Below the pieces are notes generated by a model, which had not been told where the DNA came from, ran no database searches, and was given only the letters and a program-made list of their open reading frames with translations. Positions 43,842 through 51,486 of a stretch of DNA of 64,000 nucleotides are shown in pieces. The position numbers and the translations under genes are program-made. Each line of letters begins with the position of its first letter. The first letter of the stretch is position 1. The stretch is taken from NCBI GenBank assembly GCA_946415755.1, contig CAMKTS010000019.1:1-64000 (forward strand), given 5' to 3'. Source of the stretch: an uncultured Prevotella sp. (GTDB lineage Bacteria; Bacteroidota; Bacteroidia; Bacteroidales; Bacteroidaceae).

Positions 43842-45308
43842 ATGATTTCATTTGTATTGAGCCTCGTGGCTCTTGTCATCGGTTATCTGCTGTACGGACG
43901 CTTCGTTGAAAAGGTGTTCGGACCAGATGACCGTGTTACGCCTGCCGTCGCCAAGGCTGACGGTGTCGATTTCCTGGTGCTTCCTTCCTGGAAGATTTTC
44001 ATGATTCAGTTTCTGAACATTGCTGGAACAGGTCCTATCTTCGGTGCCATCATGGGTGCGATGTTCGGTCCTGCAGCTTATCTCTGGATTGTGCTGGGTT
44101 GTATCTTTGCCGGTTCTGTCCACGATTATTTCTCGGGCATGCTGTCTATGCGCCACGATGGTGCCAACCAGCCTGAGATTATCGGCAGTTATCTGGGCAA
44201 CACCACTAAGCAGATTATGCTGGTGTTCACGGTGTTCCTGCTGATGATGGTGGGTGCGGTGTTTGTGTTCAGTCCTGCCAAGATTCTGGGCGACATGTGG
44301 GAGCCTGCTGCCGTCGTGGAGAGTGCAGGCCAGTACACCTTCTGGATTGTCGTCATCTTCATCTACTACATCATCGCCACGATGCTGCCCATCGATAAGA
44401 TTATCGGTAAGATCTATCCCCTGTTTGCCTTCTCACTGCTCTTCATGGCTGCCGCTCTGACGGTGGTGCTGTTCGTGAAGTGGCCTGCCATCCCTGAGAT
44501 TTGGGAGGGCTTGAGTACAGAGGCCATGACACCGAAGAATATCTTCCCCTGTCTGTTCATCACCATCGCCTGTGGTGCTATCAGTGGTTTCCACGCCACT
44601 CAGAGTCCGTTGATGGCCCGCTGTCTGAAGAGCGAGAAGATGGGACGCCCCATTTTCTATGGTGCCATGATTACCGAGGGCATCGTTGCACTGATCTGGG
44701 CAACGGTAGCCATGTACTTCTTCTATAACGACCCCACACCAGGCTATCAGTTGGTAGCTGGCGGAGAGACTGTCGTGAAGGATGCGCCCTCTATCGTCAA
44801 CGTGATTTGTAACGACTGGCTGGGTGTGTTCGGCGGTATTCTGGCCCTGCTGGGTGTTGTTGCAGCACCTATCACCAGCGGCGACACAGCCTTGCGCTCG
44901 TGCCGTCTGATAATTGCCGACTTCGTGAAGCTGGAGCAGAAGTCTATCCGCAAGCGCCTGTATATCTGTATTCCACTGTTTGCAGCTGAAATCGCCCTGC
45001 TCATCTGGCAGATGTCCGACAAGGAGGGCTTTGGAAAGATTTGGAGCTGGTTTGGCTGGACCAACCAGACGCTTTCGGTATTCATGCTGTGGGCTGTAAC
45101 TGTTTATCTGGTGCGCCAGAAGAAACCATACGTCATCACACTGATTCCAGCTATCTTCATGACAATTGTCTGCACCACGTTCCTGCTGAGTGAACAAGTA
45201 TTCAGTCTCGAATTCTCGTATGCGCTGATGATTGCAGCGGTTACGGGTATTGTTGCCATTTTGTGGTTCTGTCTGTGGTATCGTAAATACAATCAATCTA
45301 ACAAATAA
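43842..45308 (+). CDS. cstA: Carbon starvation protein A family transporter
   Basis: The 488-residue inner-membrane protein has about 13 helices and CstA signatures: LVIGYLLYGRFVEKVFGPDD, QFLNIAGTGPIFGAIMGAMF, AGSVHDYFSGMLSMRHDGAN, CGAISGFHATQSPLMARCLK and GVVAAPITSGDTALRSCRLI. Family members import peptides or pyruvate and are induced on carbon limitation. It is of the shorter form found in anaerobes. A small barrel protein gene follows after 6 bases. Confidence 0.92.
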   Translation: MISFVLSLVALVIGYLLYGRFVEKVFGPDDRVTPAVAKADGVDFLVLPSWKIFMIQFLNIAGTGPIFGAIMGAMFGPAAYLWIVLGCIFAGSVHDYFSGMLSMRHDGANQPEIIGSYLGNTTKQIMLVFTVFLLMMVGAVFVFSPAKILGDMWEPAAVVESAGQYTFWIVVIFIYYIIATMLPIDKIIGKIYPLFAFSLLFMAAALTVVLFVKWPAIPEIWEGLSTEAMTPKNIFPCLFITIACGAISGFHATQSPLMARCLKSEKMGRPIFYGAMITEGIVALIWATVAMYFFYNDPTPGYQLVAGGETVVKDAPSIVNVICNDWLGVFGGILALLGVVAAPITSGDTALRSCRLIIADFVKLEQKSIRKRLYICIPLFAAEIALLIWQMSDKEGFGKIWSWFGWTNQTLSVFMLWAVTVYLVRQKKPYVITLIPAIFMTIVCTTFLLSEQVFSLEFSYALMIAAVTGIVAILWFCLWYRKYNQSNK

Positions 45309-45314
45309 ATCATT

Positions 45315-45806
45315 ATGAAGAAAATTGCATTCATCGTCATCGCGCTGGTGATGTCTGTTGCCGCCAACGCACAGTTTGAAAAGGGCAAGGCATATCTTGG
45401 TGCCTCTCTTTCCGGTTTCGACATCAGCAGCCAGGCCAAGAAGTTCCATGTGGGCTTCGATGTCAAGGCGGGCTATACGCTTGCCGACAATCTGATGGCT
45501 GTCGGCCAGGCCAGCTACAACCACCTTCAGGATGCCGACGACACTTACTCCTTTGGTGTGGGCGGTCGCTACTACATTGTGCAGAACGGCCTCTACCTTG
45601 GCGGCTCCGTAAAGTACAAGCATGCCAAGGGCTACAACGACTGGATGCCTGGCATGCAGTTGGGCTATGCCTTCTTCATCAGCCGTACCGTCACTATCGA
45701 GCCGGAGCTGTACTTCGACTTCTCCACCAAGCACTTCGACTACTCCTGCTACGGACTTCGCATCGGCATTGGTGTCTACCTGTTCAAGGACCAGACCAAG
45801 AACTGA
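45315..45806 (+). CDS. Small outer-membrane beta-barrel protein
   Basis: The 163-residue protein has a signal peptide (cut near ANAQ, residue 20). The rest is eight or so beta strands with the alternating pattern and aromatic belt of an OmpA/OmpX-like barrel: GKAYLGASLSGFDIS, VGFDVKAGYTLADNL and the closing strand GLRIGIGVYLF. It is close behind cstA and probably cotranscribed; no direct link in function is evident. Confidence 0.75.
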   Translation: MKKIAFIVIALVMSVAANAQFEKGKAYLGASLSGFDISSQAKKFHVGFDVKAGYTLADNLMAVGQASYNHLQDADDTYSFGVGGRYYIVQNGLYLGGSVKYKHAKGYNDWMPGMQLGYAFFISRTVTIEPELYFDFSTKHFDYSCYGLRIGIGVYLFKDQTKN

Positions 45807-45843
45807 TGCCTCCAACTCCTGTAACCCCTAAACAGAATCCATT

Positions 45844-46692
45844 ATGTTAAGCGTAGAAGAACTGACAGACCGTCTGATCGACCTCTCGTTTGCAGAAGAC
45901 ATCGGCGACGGCGACCATACCACCCTCTGCTGCATTCCTGAAGATGCGATGGGCAAGTCGCGCCTGATCATCAAGGAAGACGGCATCCTGGCTGGCGTAG
46001 AGGTTGCCAAGGAAGTGTTCCACCGCTTCGACCCCGACATGCAGGTCGAGGTGCTGCTGGGCGATGGCAGCCGTGTGAAGAAGGGCGATATTGCCATGAT
46101 TGTCACCGGCCGTGTGCGTTCGTTGCTGCAGACCGAGCGCCTCATGCTCAACATCATGCAGCGCATGAGCGGTATTGCCACTATGACCGACCGTTACGTG
46201 CAGCGGCTGAAGGGCACCAAGACCCGCGTGCTCGACACCCGCAAGACCACTCCCGGCATGCGCATGCTGGAGAAGCAGGCCGTGAAGATTGGCGGCGGCT
46301 GCAATCACCGCATCGGTCTTTTCGACATGATCCTGCTCAAGGACAATCACGTCGACTTTGCCGGTGGCATCGTCAACGCCATCGACCGCTGCCATGCCTA
46401 CCTGAAGGAGAAGGGCCTCGACCTGAAGATTGAGATAGAGGTTCGCTCCTTCGACGAGTTGCAGCAGGTGCTCGGTCACGGAGGTGTCGACCGTATCATG
46501 CTCGACAATTTCAGCGTTGCCGACACGAAAAAGGCCGTCGACATCATTGGCGGCCGTTATGAGACCGAGTCCTCCGGCGGCATCACGTTCGACACCATCC
46601 GCGACTATGCCGAGCAGGGTGTCGACTTCATTAGCGTGGGCGCACTGACCCACTCTGTGAAGGGACTGGACATGAGTTTCAAGGCATGCTAA
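45844..46692 (+). CDS. nadC: Nicotinate-nucleotide pyrophosphorylase
   Basis: NadC makes nicotinate mononucleotide from quinolinate and PRPP in NAD synthesis. The 282-residue protein has EDIGDGDHTTLCCIPED and the MLNIMQRMSGIATMTDRYV region. Then come RVLDTRKTTPGMRMLEKQAV, KIGGGCNHRIGLFDMILLKD, and IEVRSFDELQQVLGHGGVDR with ESSGGITFDTIRDYAEQGVD. All substrate-binding residues appear intact. The nadA and nadB genes are not in the window. A heptanucleotide repeat array begins 3 bases after the stop. Confidence 0.95.
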   Translation: MLSVEELTDRLIDLSFAEDIGDGDHTTLCCIPEDAMGKSRLIIKEDGILAGVEVAKEVFHRFDPDMQVEVLLGDGSRVKKGDIAMIVTGRVRSLLQTERLMLNIMQRMSGIATMTDRYVQRLKGTKTRVLDTRKTTPGMRMLEKQAVKIGGGCNHRIGLFDMILLKDNHVDFAGGIVNAIDRCHAYLKEKGLDLKIEIEVRSFDELQQVLGHGGVDRIMLDNFSVADTKKAVDIIGGRYETESSGGITFDTIRDYAEQGVDFISVGALTHSVKGLDMSFKAC

Positions 46693-46694
46693 GG

Positions 46695-46723
46695 ACATTG
46701 AACATTGAACATTGAACATTGAA
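46695..46723 (+). repeat. TTGAACA heptamer array upstream of the M23 gene
   Basis: ACA followed by TTGAACA three times in tandem (46698-46718) and TTGAA. The last TTG is the likely start codon of the M23 gene. The array is the exact complement of the one at 46776-46803. Confidence 0.75.
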
Positions 46724-47870
46724 GGCAGTATCTATTTTTATATTATTGTTGCTGATTTCTTGCGGTGACGATAACGTTCAATGTTCAATGTTCAATGTTC
46801 AACGTTATGTGTCCCCCGTCGACAACGACATCCTCCTTGCCGGCAACTTCGGCGAGCCGCGCCCCTGGCACTTTCATGGCGGCATCGACATCAAGACCGA
46901 CAACCAGGAGGGGTGGAACGTACGGTCGGTGGCCGACGGTTATGTGTCGCGCCTCACGGTAGGCTACTACGGTTTTGGCAACGCCATCTACGTTGCCCAT
47001 CCCGACGGGCGCACCAGCGTCTACTGCCATTTGCAGCGTTTTGCCCCCCAGTACGAATCCCTCTTGCAGCGCACGGGGCGTGATACGCTGTCAATGGTCT
47101 TCCCATCGTCGCAGTTCCCCGTCCGTGCTGGCGACCTCATCGCCATCAGCGGCAATACCGGCCACAGCACCGGTCCCCATCTGCACCTGGAGATCCACGA
47201 CACCGAGACGTGGGTCATGCGCGACCCCCTGGCCCTGTTGGGTCATCTCGTGGCCGACACCGTAGCCCCGCAGGCCCATTCCTTCATGGCCCTTCCCGTG
47301 CAGGGCGAGGGCGTGTTCAACGGCACCTCCTCCAAGCAGACCTTCGGCTTTGGTGCCCCAACAGAAAAAGTCCAGCGTTCCATGTTCCATGTTCAACGTG
47401 AATTCACCGCGTGGGGCAGGGTAGGCTTTGCCTTGTGGGCCGACGATTATAGCGAGACCACCTACCACCACTACGGCATCCGCCAAACCCGCCTGCTGGT
47501 CGACGGTCGCGAGGTGTTCCGCAGCGATGTCGACAGCATTCCCGTCAGTTGCCAGCCGGAAGTCAACCGCTGGGGCGACTACGACCACTGGCGTCGCCAC
47601 CGCACGTGGTATATGAAGTCTTATCGCGAGTCCGGCATGCGCCTTCCCGTCTTGCATACCGACCTCTGGCGGGGCATCGTCACCTTCGACGAGCAGCGTC
47701 CTTACCAGCTCACCTACGTGCTGTGCGACTTCCACGGCAATGAGTCGTGCTATTCGTTCACCGTCCGGGGCGTTCCCTCTCCCCGCATCACTCCCCGCCG
47801 CCGTGCCACCCTGCTCAACGACTACCTCCTCTTCGGCCAGTGCTGCTGGCCCCTGTTTTCCGCAAGGTGA
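46719..47870 (+). CDS. M23-family metallopeptidase lipoprotein
   Basis: The 383-residue protein has a short lipobox signal (LLLLISC, Cys15) and an M23/LytM domain: HFHGGIDIKTDNQEGWNV (zinc His and Asp), VYCHLQRF and GPHLHLEIHD (HLH). This is a peptidoglycan endopeptidase or an inactive regulator, at the cell envelope. The start is TTG 46719 inside a heptamer repeat. A second heptamer array falls within codons 20-28 (VQCSMFNVQR) and a third, diverged one at 47377-47397 encodes VQRSMFHVQR. Gain or loss of one heptamer in either coding array would shift the frame. Confidence 0.82.
   Translation: MKAVSIFILLLLISCGDDNVQCSMFNVQRYVSPVDNDILLAGNFGEPRPWHFHGGIDIKTDNQEGWNVRSVADGYVSRLTVGYYGFGNAIYVAHPDGRTSVYCHLQRFAPQYESLLQRTGRDTLSMVFPSSQFPVRAGDLIAISGNTGHSTGPHLHLEIHDTETWVMRDPLALLGHLVADTVAPQAHSFMALPVQGEGVFNGTSSKQTFGFGAPTEKVQRSMFHVQREFTAWGRVGFALWADDYSETTYHHYGIRQTRLLVDGREVFRSDVDSIPVSCQPEVNRWGDYDHWRRHRTWYMKSYRESGMRLPVLHTDLWRGIVTFDEQRPYQLTYVLCDFHGNESCYSFTVRGVPSPRITPRRRATLLNDYLLFGQCCWPLFSAR
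46776..46803 (+). repeat. GTTCAAT heptamer array inside the M23 gene
   Basis: GTTCAAT three times followed by GTTCAAC. It is complementary to the array at 46695-46723, so the two could form a long stem enclosing the start codon and signal-peptide codons. The unit length of 7 is not divisible by 3. Confidence 0.75.
47377..47397 (+). repeat. Degenerate GTTCCAT/GTTCAAC heptamer array
   Basis: GTTCCAT, GTTCCAT, GTTCAAC in tandem. It gives nearly the same peptide (SMFHVQR) as the array at 46776 and looks like a second insertion of the same repeat family in one gene. Confidence 0.6.
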
Positions 47871-47902
47871 CAAGATGATAGGGGACTGACATCACAGAAA
47901 AT

Positions 47903-48805
47903 ATGGATAAGATTGAGAAATATCGACTACTTACAGAGCAGATCCGTTCGCTGATAGAGGGCGAGACGGACCTTGTGGCAGTAATGGCCAATGTCTGTGC
48001 TGCCATTCACGAGGCTATGGGCTTCTGGTGGACGGGATTCTATCGGGTGAAGGATGGCCAATTGGTACTTGGCCCGTTCCAAGGACCTGTAGCGTGTATG
48101 CACATTGGATTTGGAAAGGGCGTCTGTGGTACGGCATGGAAGGAACAACGGACTGTCATTGTTCCTGATGTTGAACAGTTCCCTGGACATATTGCCTGCA
48201 GCAGCCTCTCACGCTCAGAGATAGTCGCCCCCGTATTCTCAAAGGGTGGTGAAGTGGTAGCCGTCCTCGATATTGACAGCAAGGAGTTAGCCACGTTTGA
48301 CGATATTGACCAACAGTATTTGGAAGAAATCTGTAAACTGATTTCGCCTTTGATCGTTAAACAGTATTCATATAAATATCCAAGACCGGCAGTAACGGCA
48401 GATTGTGTGGTGATAACGAAGGAATCGGTACCACAGGTGCTGCTGATTGAGAGAGGTGCAGGCCCTTACAAAGGATGTTGGGCATTTCCTGGTGGTTTCA
48501 TGAACATGGACGAGACAACGGAGCAGTGCGCCATCCGAGAACTGGAGGAAGAAACTGGGTTGAAGGTAACGGAGCTACACCAGATTGGTGCTTACTCCAA
48601 AGTTGATCGCGACCCACGAGGAAGGACTGTTACTGTTGCTTACTTCGCTTTCGTTGATGAACCAATCGCTGTCATTGGTCAGGATGATGCTGCTAAAGCA
48701 CAATGGTTCCCCATCGATGCACTTCCTCCTTTGGCATTTGACCATTATGACATCATGCAGGATGCGATTAGATGCTATAAAATGAGCCTTTCACAAGGCT
48801 TGTGA
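47903..48805 (+). CDS. Free methionine-R-sulfoxide reductase fused to a Nudix hydrolase
   Basis: The 300-residue protein joins two enzymes. Residues 1-155 are a GAF-type fRMsr domain that reduces free methionine-(R)-sulfoxide; its three cysteines are C65, C75 ([11 protein letters not shown]) and C99 (GHIACSS). Residues 165-295 are a Nudix domain with the full box [20 protein letters not shown] followed by ETGL (198-220), which acts on nucleoside diphosphates linked to another group. The Nudix part resembles ADP-ribose or ADP-glucose type pyrophosphatases, but the substrate is not fixed. The last codons overlap a CACAAGGCTTGTG palindrome. Confidence 0.88.
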   Translation: MDKIEKYRLLTEQIRSLIEGETDLVAVMANVCAAIHEAMGFWWTGFYRVKDGQLVLGPFQGPVACMHIGFGKGVCGTAWKEQRTVIVPDVEQFPGHIACSSLSRSEIVAPVFSKGGEVVAVLDIDSKELATFDDIDQQYLEEICKLISPLIVKQYSYKYPRPAVTADCVVITKESVPQVLLIERGAGPYKGCWAFPGGFMNMDETTEQCAIRELEEETGLKVTELHQIGAYSKVDRDPRGRTVTVAYFAFVDEPIAVIGQDDAAKAQWFPIDALPPLAFDHYDIMQDAIRCYKMSLSQGL

Positions 48806-48806
48806 A
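48790..48806. repeat. CACAAGGCTTGTG palindrome, copy 1
   Basis: TTCACAAG-G-CTTGTGAA, 8-bp arms around one base. It lies over the last codons and stop of the fRMsr-Nudix gene. The core recurs at 49667-49687 and 63346-63360. Confidence 0.7.
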
Positions 48807-48839
48807 GTCAAAAGTCACAGAGGTGTGAGTAGTTTTTTG

Positions 48840-48847
48840 TATCTTTG
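48840..48847 (+). promoter_or_regulatory. ADP-ribosylglycohydrolase promoter -7 box
   Basis: TATCTTTG fits the consensus and supports ATG 48864 over an open extension to 48825. Confidence 0.55.
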
Positions 48848-48863
48848 CAACGTCAAAACGAAT

Positions 48864-49667
48864 ATGAGTATGAAGAATTATCTGATTAGTGAGGCTATAG
48901 GTGATATTGCAGGGAGTGCATACGAGGGTAGGATACACCGCATCAAAGATTACAACAAGGTAAAACTGTTTAGCAGTAGAGCACACTTCACCGACGATAC
49001 CGTATTGACGTTTGCATGTGCAGAGGCATTCATAGACCATCTGGATATGACGATGAACCTTTGGAAGTGTGCTAACGAACATCGACACGCAGGCTTTGGT
49101 GGTAAGTTCAAACAATGGATGGCGAGTCATTATCTCCGGCCATATCGCAGCCTCGGAAATGGTTCCGCCATGCGCTGTTCATCAGCAGGATGGTTGGCAA
49201 AGACGGAAGAGGACTGTATTCGCATGGCCCATGAAACAGCAGCGCCTACCCATAATCATCCAGAAGGCTTCAAGGGTGCAGAAGCTACTGCACTATCTAT
49301 ATTCCACTTGAAAAATGGAAACGACAAGGCGTTCGTGCGTGAAAATATTCTTGACAAGTATTATCCAGATTGGACTGGCAAGAAATATGCTGATTTCCAT
49401 GACTCCTATACATTCAACTCTACCTGTGCAGGAACGGTTGGCCCTGCCATCATCTGTTTCCTAAAGTCGAAAGACTATGTGGACTGCATCAAACTAGCCA
49501 TTTCCCTTGGTGGTGACGCTGACACCCTCGCTGCAATAGCAGGTCCTATGGCCTACGCCTATTATAAGCAAATGCCTGATGCGTTGGTATATCAAGCCAT
49601 GAAGAAACTTCCAGATTGGATGGTCAATGTCAGCGAACGATTTGATAATATTGTGAACTCAAAATAG
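48864..49667 (+). CDS. ADP-ribosylglycohydrolase family protein
   Basis: The product (267 residues) has the all-helical ARH fold that removes ADP-ribose from proteins or related substrates using two Mg ions. Metal-site motifs are GDIAGSAYEG near the start, HFTDDTVLTFACAEA, and SLGGDADTLAAIAGPMAYAY, whose Asp pair completes the site. The gene lies just before the kinase/ADP-ribosyltransferase island and ends in a palindrome. It could reverse the modification placed by the DarT-like enzyme at 59772, but that link is inferred from proximity. Confidence 0.88.
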   Translation: MSMKNYLISEAIGDIAGSAYEGRIHRIKDYNKVKLFSSRAHFTDDTVLTFACAEAFIDHLDMTMNLWKCANEHRHAGFGGKFKQWMASHYLRPYRSLGNGSAMRCSSAGWLAKTEEDCIRMAHETAAPTHNHPEGFKGAEATALSIFHLKNGNDKAFVRENILDKYYPDWTGKKYADFHDSYTFNSTCAGTVGPAIICFLKSKDYVDCIKLAISLGGDADTLAAIAGPMAYAYYKQMPDALVYQAMKKLPDWMVNVSERFDNIVNSK

Positions 49668-49697
49668 TTTCACAAGGCTTGTGAAACAATTATTTTT
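49667..49697 (+). terminator. CACAAGGCTTGTG palindrome, copy 2, with T-run
   Basis: GTTTCACAAG-G-CTTGTGAAAC (49667-49687), perfect 10-bp arms, followed by AATTATTTTTG. It fits an intrinsic terminator for the ADP-ribosylglycohydrolase gene and marks the left edge of the A+T-rich island. Confidence 0.65.
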
Positions 49698-49730
49698 GCC
49701 AAAAATCTATCGATATTCAGATTTTATTTG

Positions 49731-49738
49731 TATCTTTG
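49731..49738 (+). promoter_or_regulatory. Island promoter upstream of kinase 1
   Basis: TATCTTTG fits the consensus. Directly after it GCGACA-TAAT-TGTCGC (49738-49753) forms a 6-bp inverted repeat across the expected transcription start, a possible operator. Confidence 0.55.
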
Positions 49739-49770
49739 CGACATAATTGTCGCGAAGATGCTTACGCTCG

Positions 49771-49796
49771 GCAGTCTGCAAGCACGCTTGCACTGC
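49771..49796 (+). promoter_or_regulatory. Leader hairpin of kinase 1
   Basis: TGCAAGC (49777-49783) pairs with GCTTGCA (49786-49792), and GCAG/CTGC extend it past a 2-base bulge. This G+C-rich stem lies in the roughly 95-base untranslated leader, against an A+T-rich background. It may be a REP-like repeat or an attenuator. Confidence 0.4.
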
Positions 49797-49839
49797 TCTC
49801 GCTGAATCGCATCATTGCAGTATCCAATAAGTAGGGCTT

Positions 49840-51465
49840 ATGAACTATCCGCTCATATCAGAATATATTGAGGCCATTAAGTCGGCAGAGGACAACTTCA
49901 AGGAGTTGACCAATCTTCGACCTGTGTTTAGCGATGATAGACAGCCAGTAATGACAAGCGGCAATTTTGCAGTAGTGTTCAAGATGCAGGATGTTGAGTC
50001 TGGGAAATTCTATGCTCTGAAATGTTTTACCAAGGAACAGGAAGGACGAGGCGAAGCATATCGTCAGATTGCTGATGCGCTGAAGGATGTGGATTCACCT
50101 TATCTTGTTTCTCTCCGCTATCTGGATAAAGAGTTGTTCGTAGATACAGAGCAGACATCTGAGACGGAGTTTCCTGTTTTGTTGATGGACTGGGTGGAAG
50201 GCAAGACGCTTGATAAGTATCTTCGTGAGAATCTGGATGACAAATATGCTTTGGAGATGCTGGCCTATCGTTTCAGCCAGTTGGCTCAGTGGCTCATTCC
50301 CCAGCCCTTTGCTCATGGCGACTTGAAGCCTGACAATATCCTTGTTCGTGAAGATGGCTCTATAGTTCTTGTTGATTATGACGGCATGTATGTTCCTGCC
50401 ATGAATGGACAAAAGGCTCGTGAGCTTGGTTCTCCTGATTTCCGTCATCCCTTAAGAACAGAGAATGATTTTGATGAGCATATTGATGATTTCCCGTTGG
50501 TGTCGATACAGCTTTCATTGAAAGCAATATCTATTAATTCTCATTGGTTAGAAGAATATGGAGCACCCGATAGGTTGCTTATGTCTGCAAAGGATTACAT
50601 AGAATTCAAGGAATGTCTTTTTTTGAAAGAACAAGCTCCGTTTGAAAACACTACACTTAATAGAATTGTTGCTCTATTTTTATTCTTATTTACAAAAAGT
50701 ATCAATACATCTTTGTGTCTCCAATTACTTTTAATTATTGAAAATGAAGAATATCCAATAATTACGAGTGAAGACGAGATAATATATGCGTGGAAAGACG
50801 AAAAAGGAGTAAGATATAGTCTGGATAGGAAGCGATTATTAAAAAGTCCTATTATTGATTGGATTAGAGGTGACTATTATATACAACCAGAAACAAAAGT
50901 TATATGTAAAAGTGCATTATGTAATTGTTGGGGATTTGAGAAAGCGATATTACCCAAAGGACTAGTAAAAATTGGTGACAATGCTTTCTATACTTGCCGT
51001 TCTTTGAAGTCGATAGTAATTCCCAATTCCGTGAGCGATATTGGAAAGTGGGCGTTTTACCATTGTAGTTTAGTCTCATTATCTATACCAAATAGTGTTA
51101 GACATATTGGAGAATGGGCTTTTGCAGGGTGTGAGGATCTTAAATGCCTTAATCTTTCTAATGGCATTTCAAAATTGGAAAATGGAGTGTTCTCTGGATG
51201 CTATGAGTTAGAGAAAGTTGTTGTTCCTAAAAGCGTGAGGAGCATTGGGAAGAATGCATTTTCTTATTGCAAGAAATTGAAGACTATTTATCTTCCTGAA
51301 GGAATCAGAGTAATTGGAGAGAATCCTTTTATTGGTTGCGAGAATCTTCAGTCTATTGTTGTGCCGAGGGAAACCCAATGGTGGTATGAGCATCTTTTGC
51401 CTGATGATAAAGATAAAATTGTAGAATCCGTGCCACAAATGGGTTCTTTATTTACAATAAGTTAA
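49840..51465 (+). CDS. Ser/Thr kinase 1, with BspA-type LRR domain
   Basis: The 541-residue protein begins with the tag MNYPLISEYIEAIKSAEDNF shared by the three island kinases. The kinase domain (about 35-300) has a Gly-loop TSGNFAVVFK, Lys61 in YALKCF, HGDLKPDNIL (Asp161) and VDYDG in place of DFG. Residues about 350-520 are LRR_5/BspA-type repeats (IGDNAFYTCRSLKSIVIPNS and four similar). There is no signal peptide, so the LRR is cytosolic and may recruit the substrate or sense a ligand. The gene is A+T-rich. Confidence 0.85.
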   Translation: MNYPLISEYIEAIKSAEDNFKELTNLRPVFSDDRQPVMTSGNFAVVFKMQDVESGKFYALKCFTKEQEGRGEAYRQIADALKDVDSPYLVSLRYLDKELFVDTEQTSETEFPVLLMDWVEGKTLDKYLRENLDDKYALEMLAYRFSQLAQWLIPQPFAHGDLKPDNILVREDGSIVLVDYDGMYVPAMNGQKARELGSPDFRHPLRTENDFDEHIDDFPLVSIQLSLKAISINSHWLEEYGAPDRLLMSAKDYIEFKECLFLKEQAPFENTTLNRIVALFLFLFTKSINTSLCLQLLLIIENEEYPIITSEDEIIYAWKDEKGVRYSLDRKRLLKSPIIDWIRGDYYIQPETKVICKSALCNCWGFEKAILPKGLVKIGDNAFYTCRSLKSIVIPNSVSDIGKWAFYHCSLVSLSIPNSVRHIGEWAFAGCEDLKCLNLSNGISKLENGVFSGCYELEKVVVPKSVRSIGKNAFSYCKKLKTIYLPEGIRVIGENPFIGCENLQSIVVPRETQWWYEHLLPDDKDKIVESVPQMGSLFTIS

Positions 51466-51472
51466 TTTTATG

Positions 51473-51480
51473 TATATTTG
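51473..51480 (+). promoter_or_regulatory. AAA ATPase promoter -7 box
   Basis: TATATTTG lies between kinase 1 and the ATPase gene, 6 bases before ATG 51487. It suggests a second, nearly leaderless transcript within the island. Confidence 0.5.
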
Positions 51481-51486
51481 GGAAAT

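Noticed and set aside
44433..45815. 460-codon frame antisense to cstA and the barrel gene
   Set aside because: It spans two real genes and their gap, with no RBS or motif.
45847..46719. 290-codon frame antisense to nadC
   Set aside because: nadC is complete on the plus strand; the antisense product has no family features.
46695..46803. CRISPR array
   Set aside because: The units are contiguous heptamers without spacers, and no cas gene is nearby.
48790..49687. dif or att site
   Set aside because: The palindrome is too short and symmetrical for a XerCD site, and no integrase or tRNA is nearby; kept only as a repeated palindrome.
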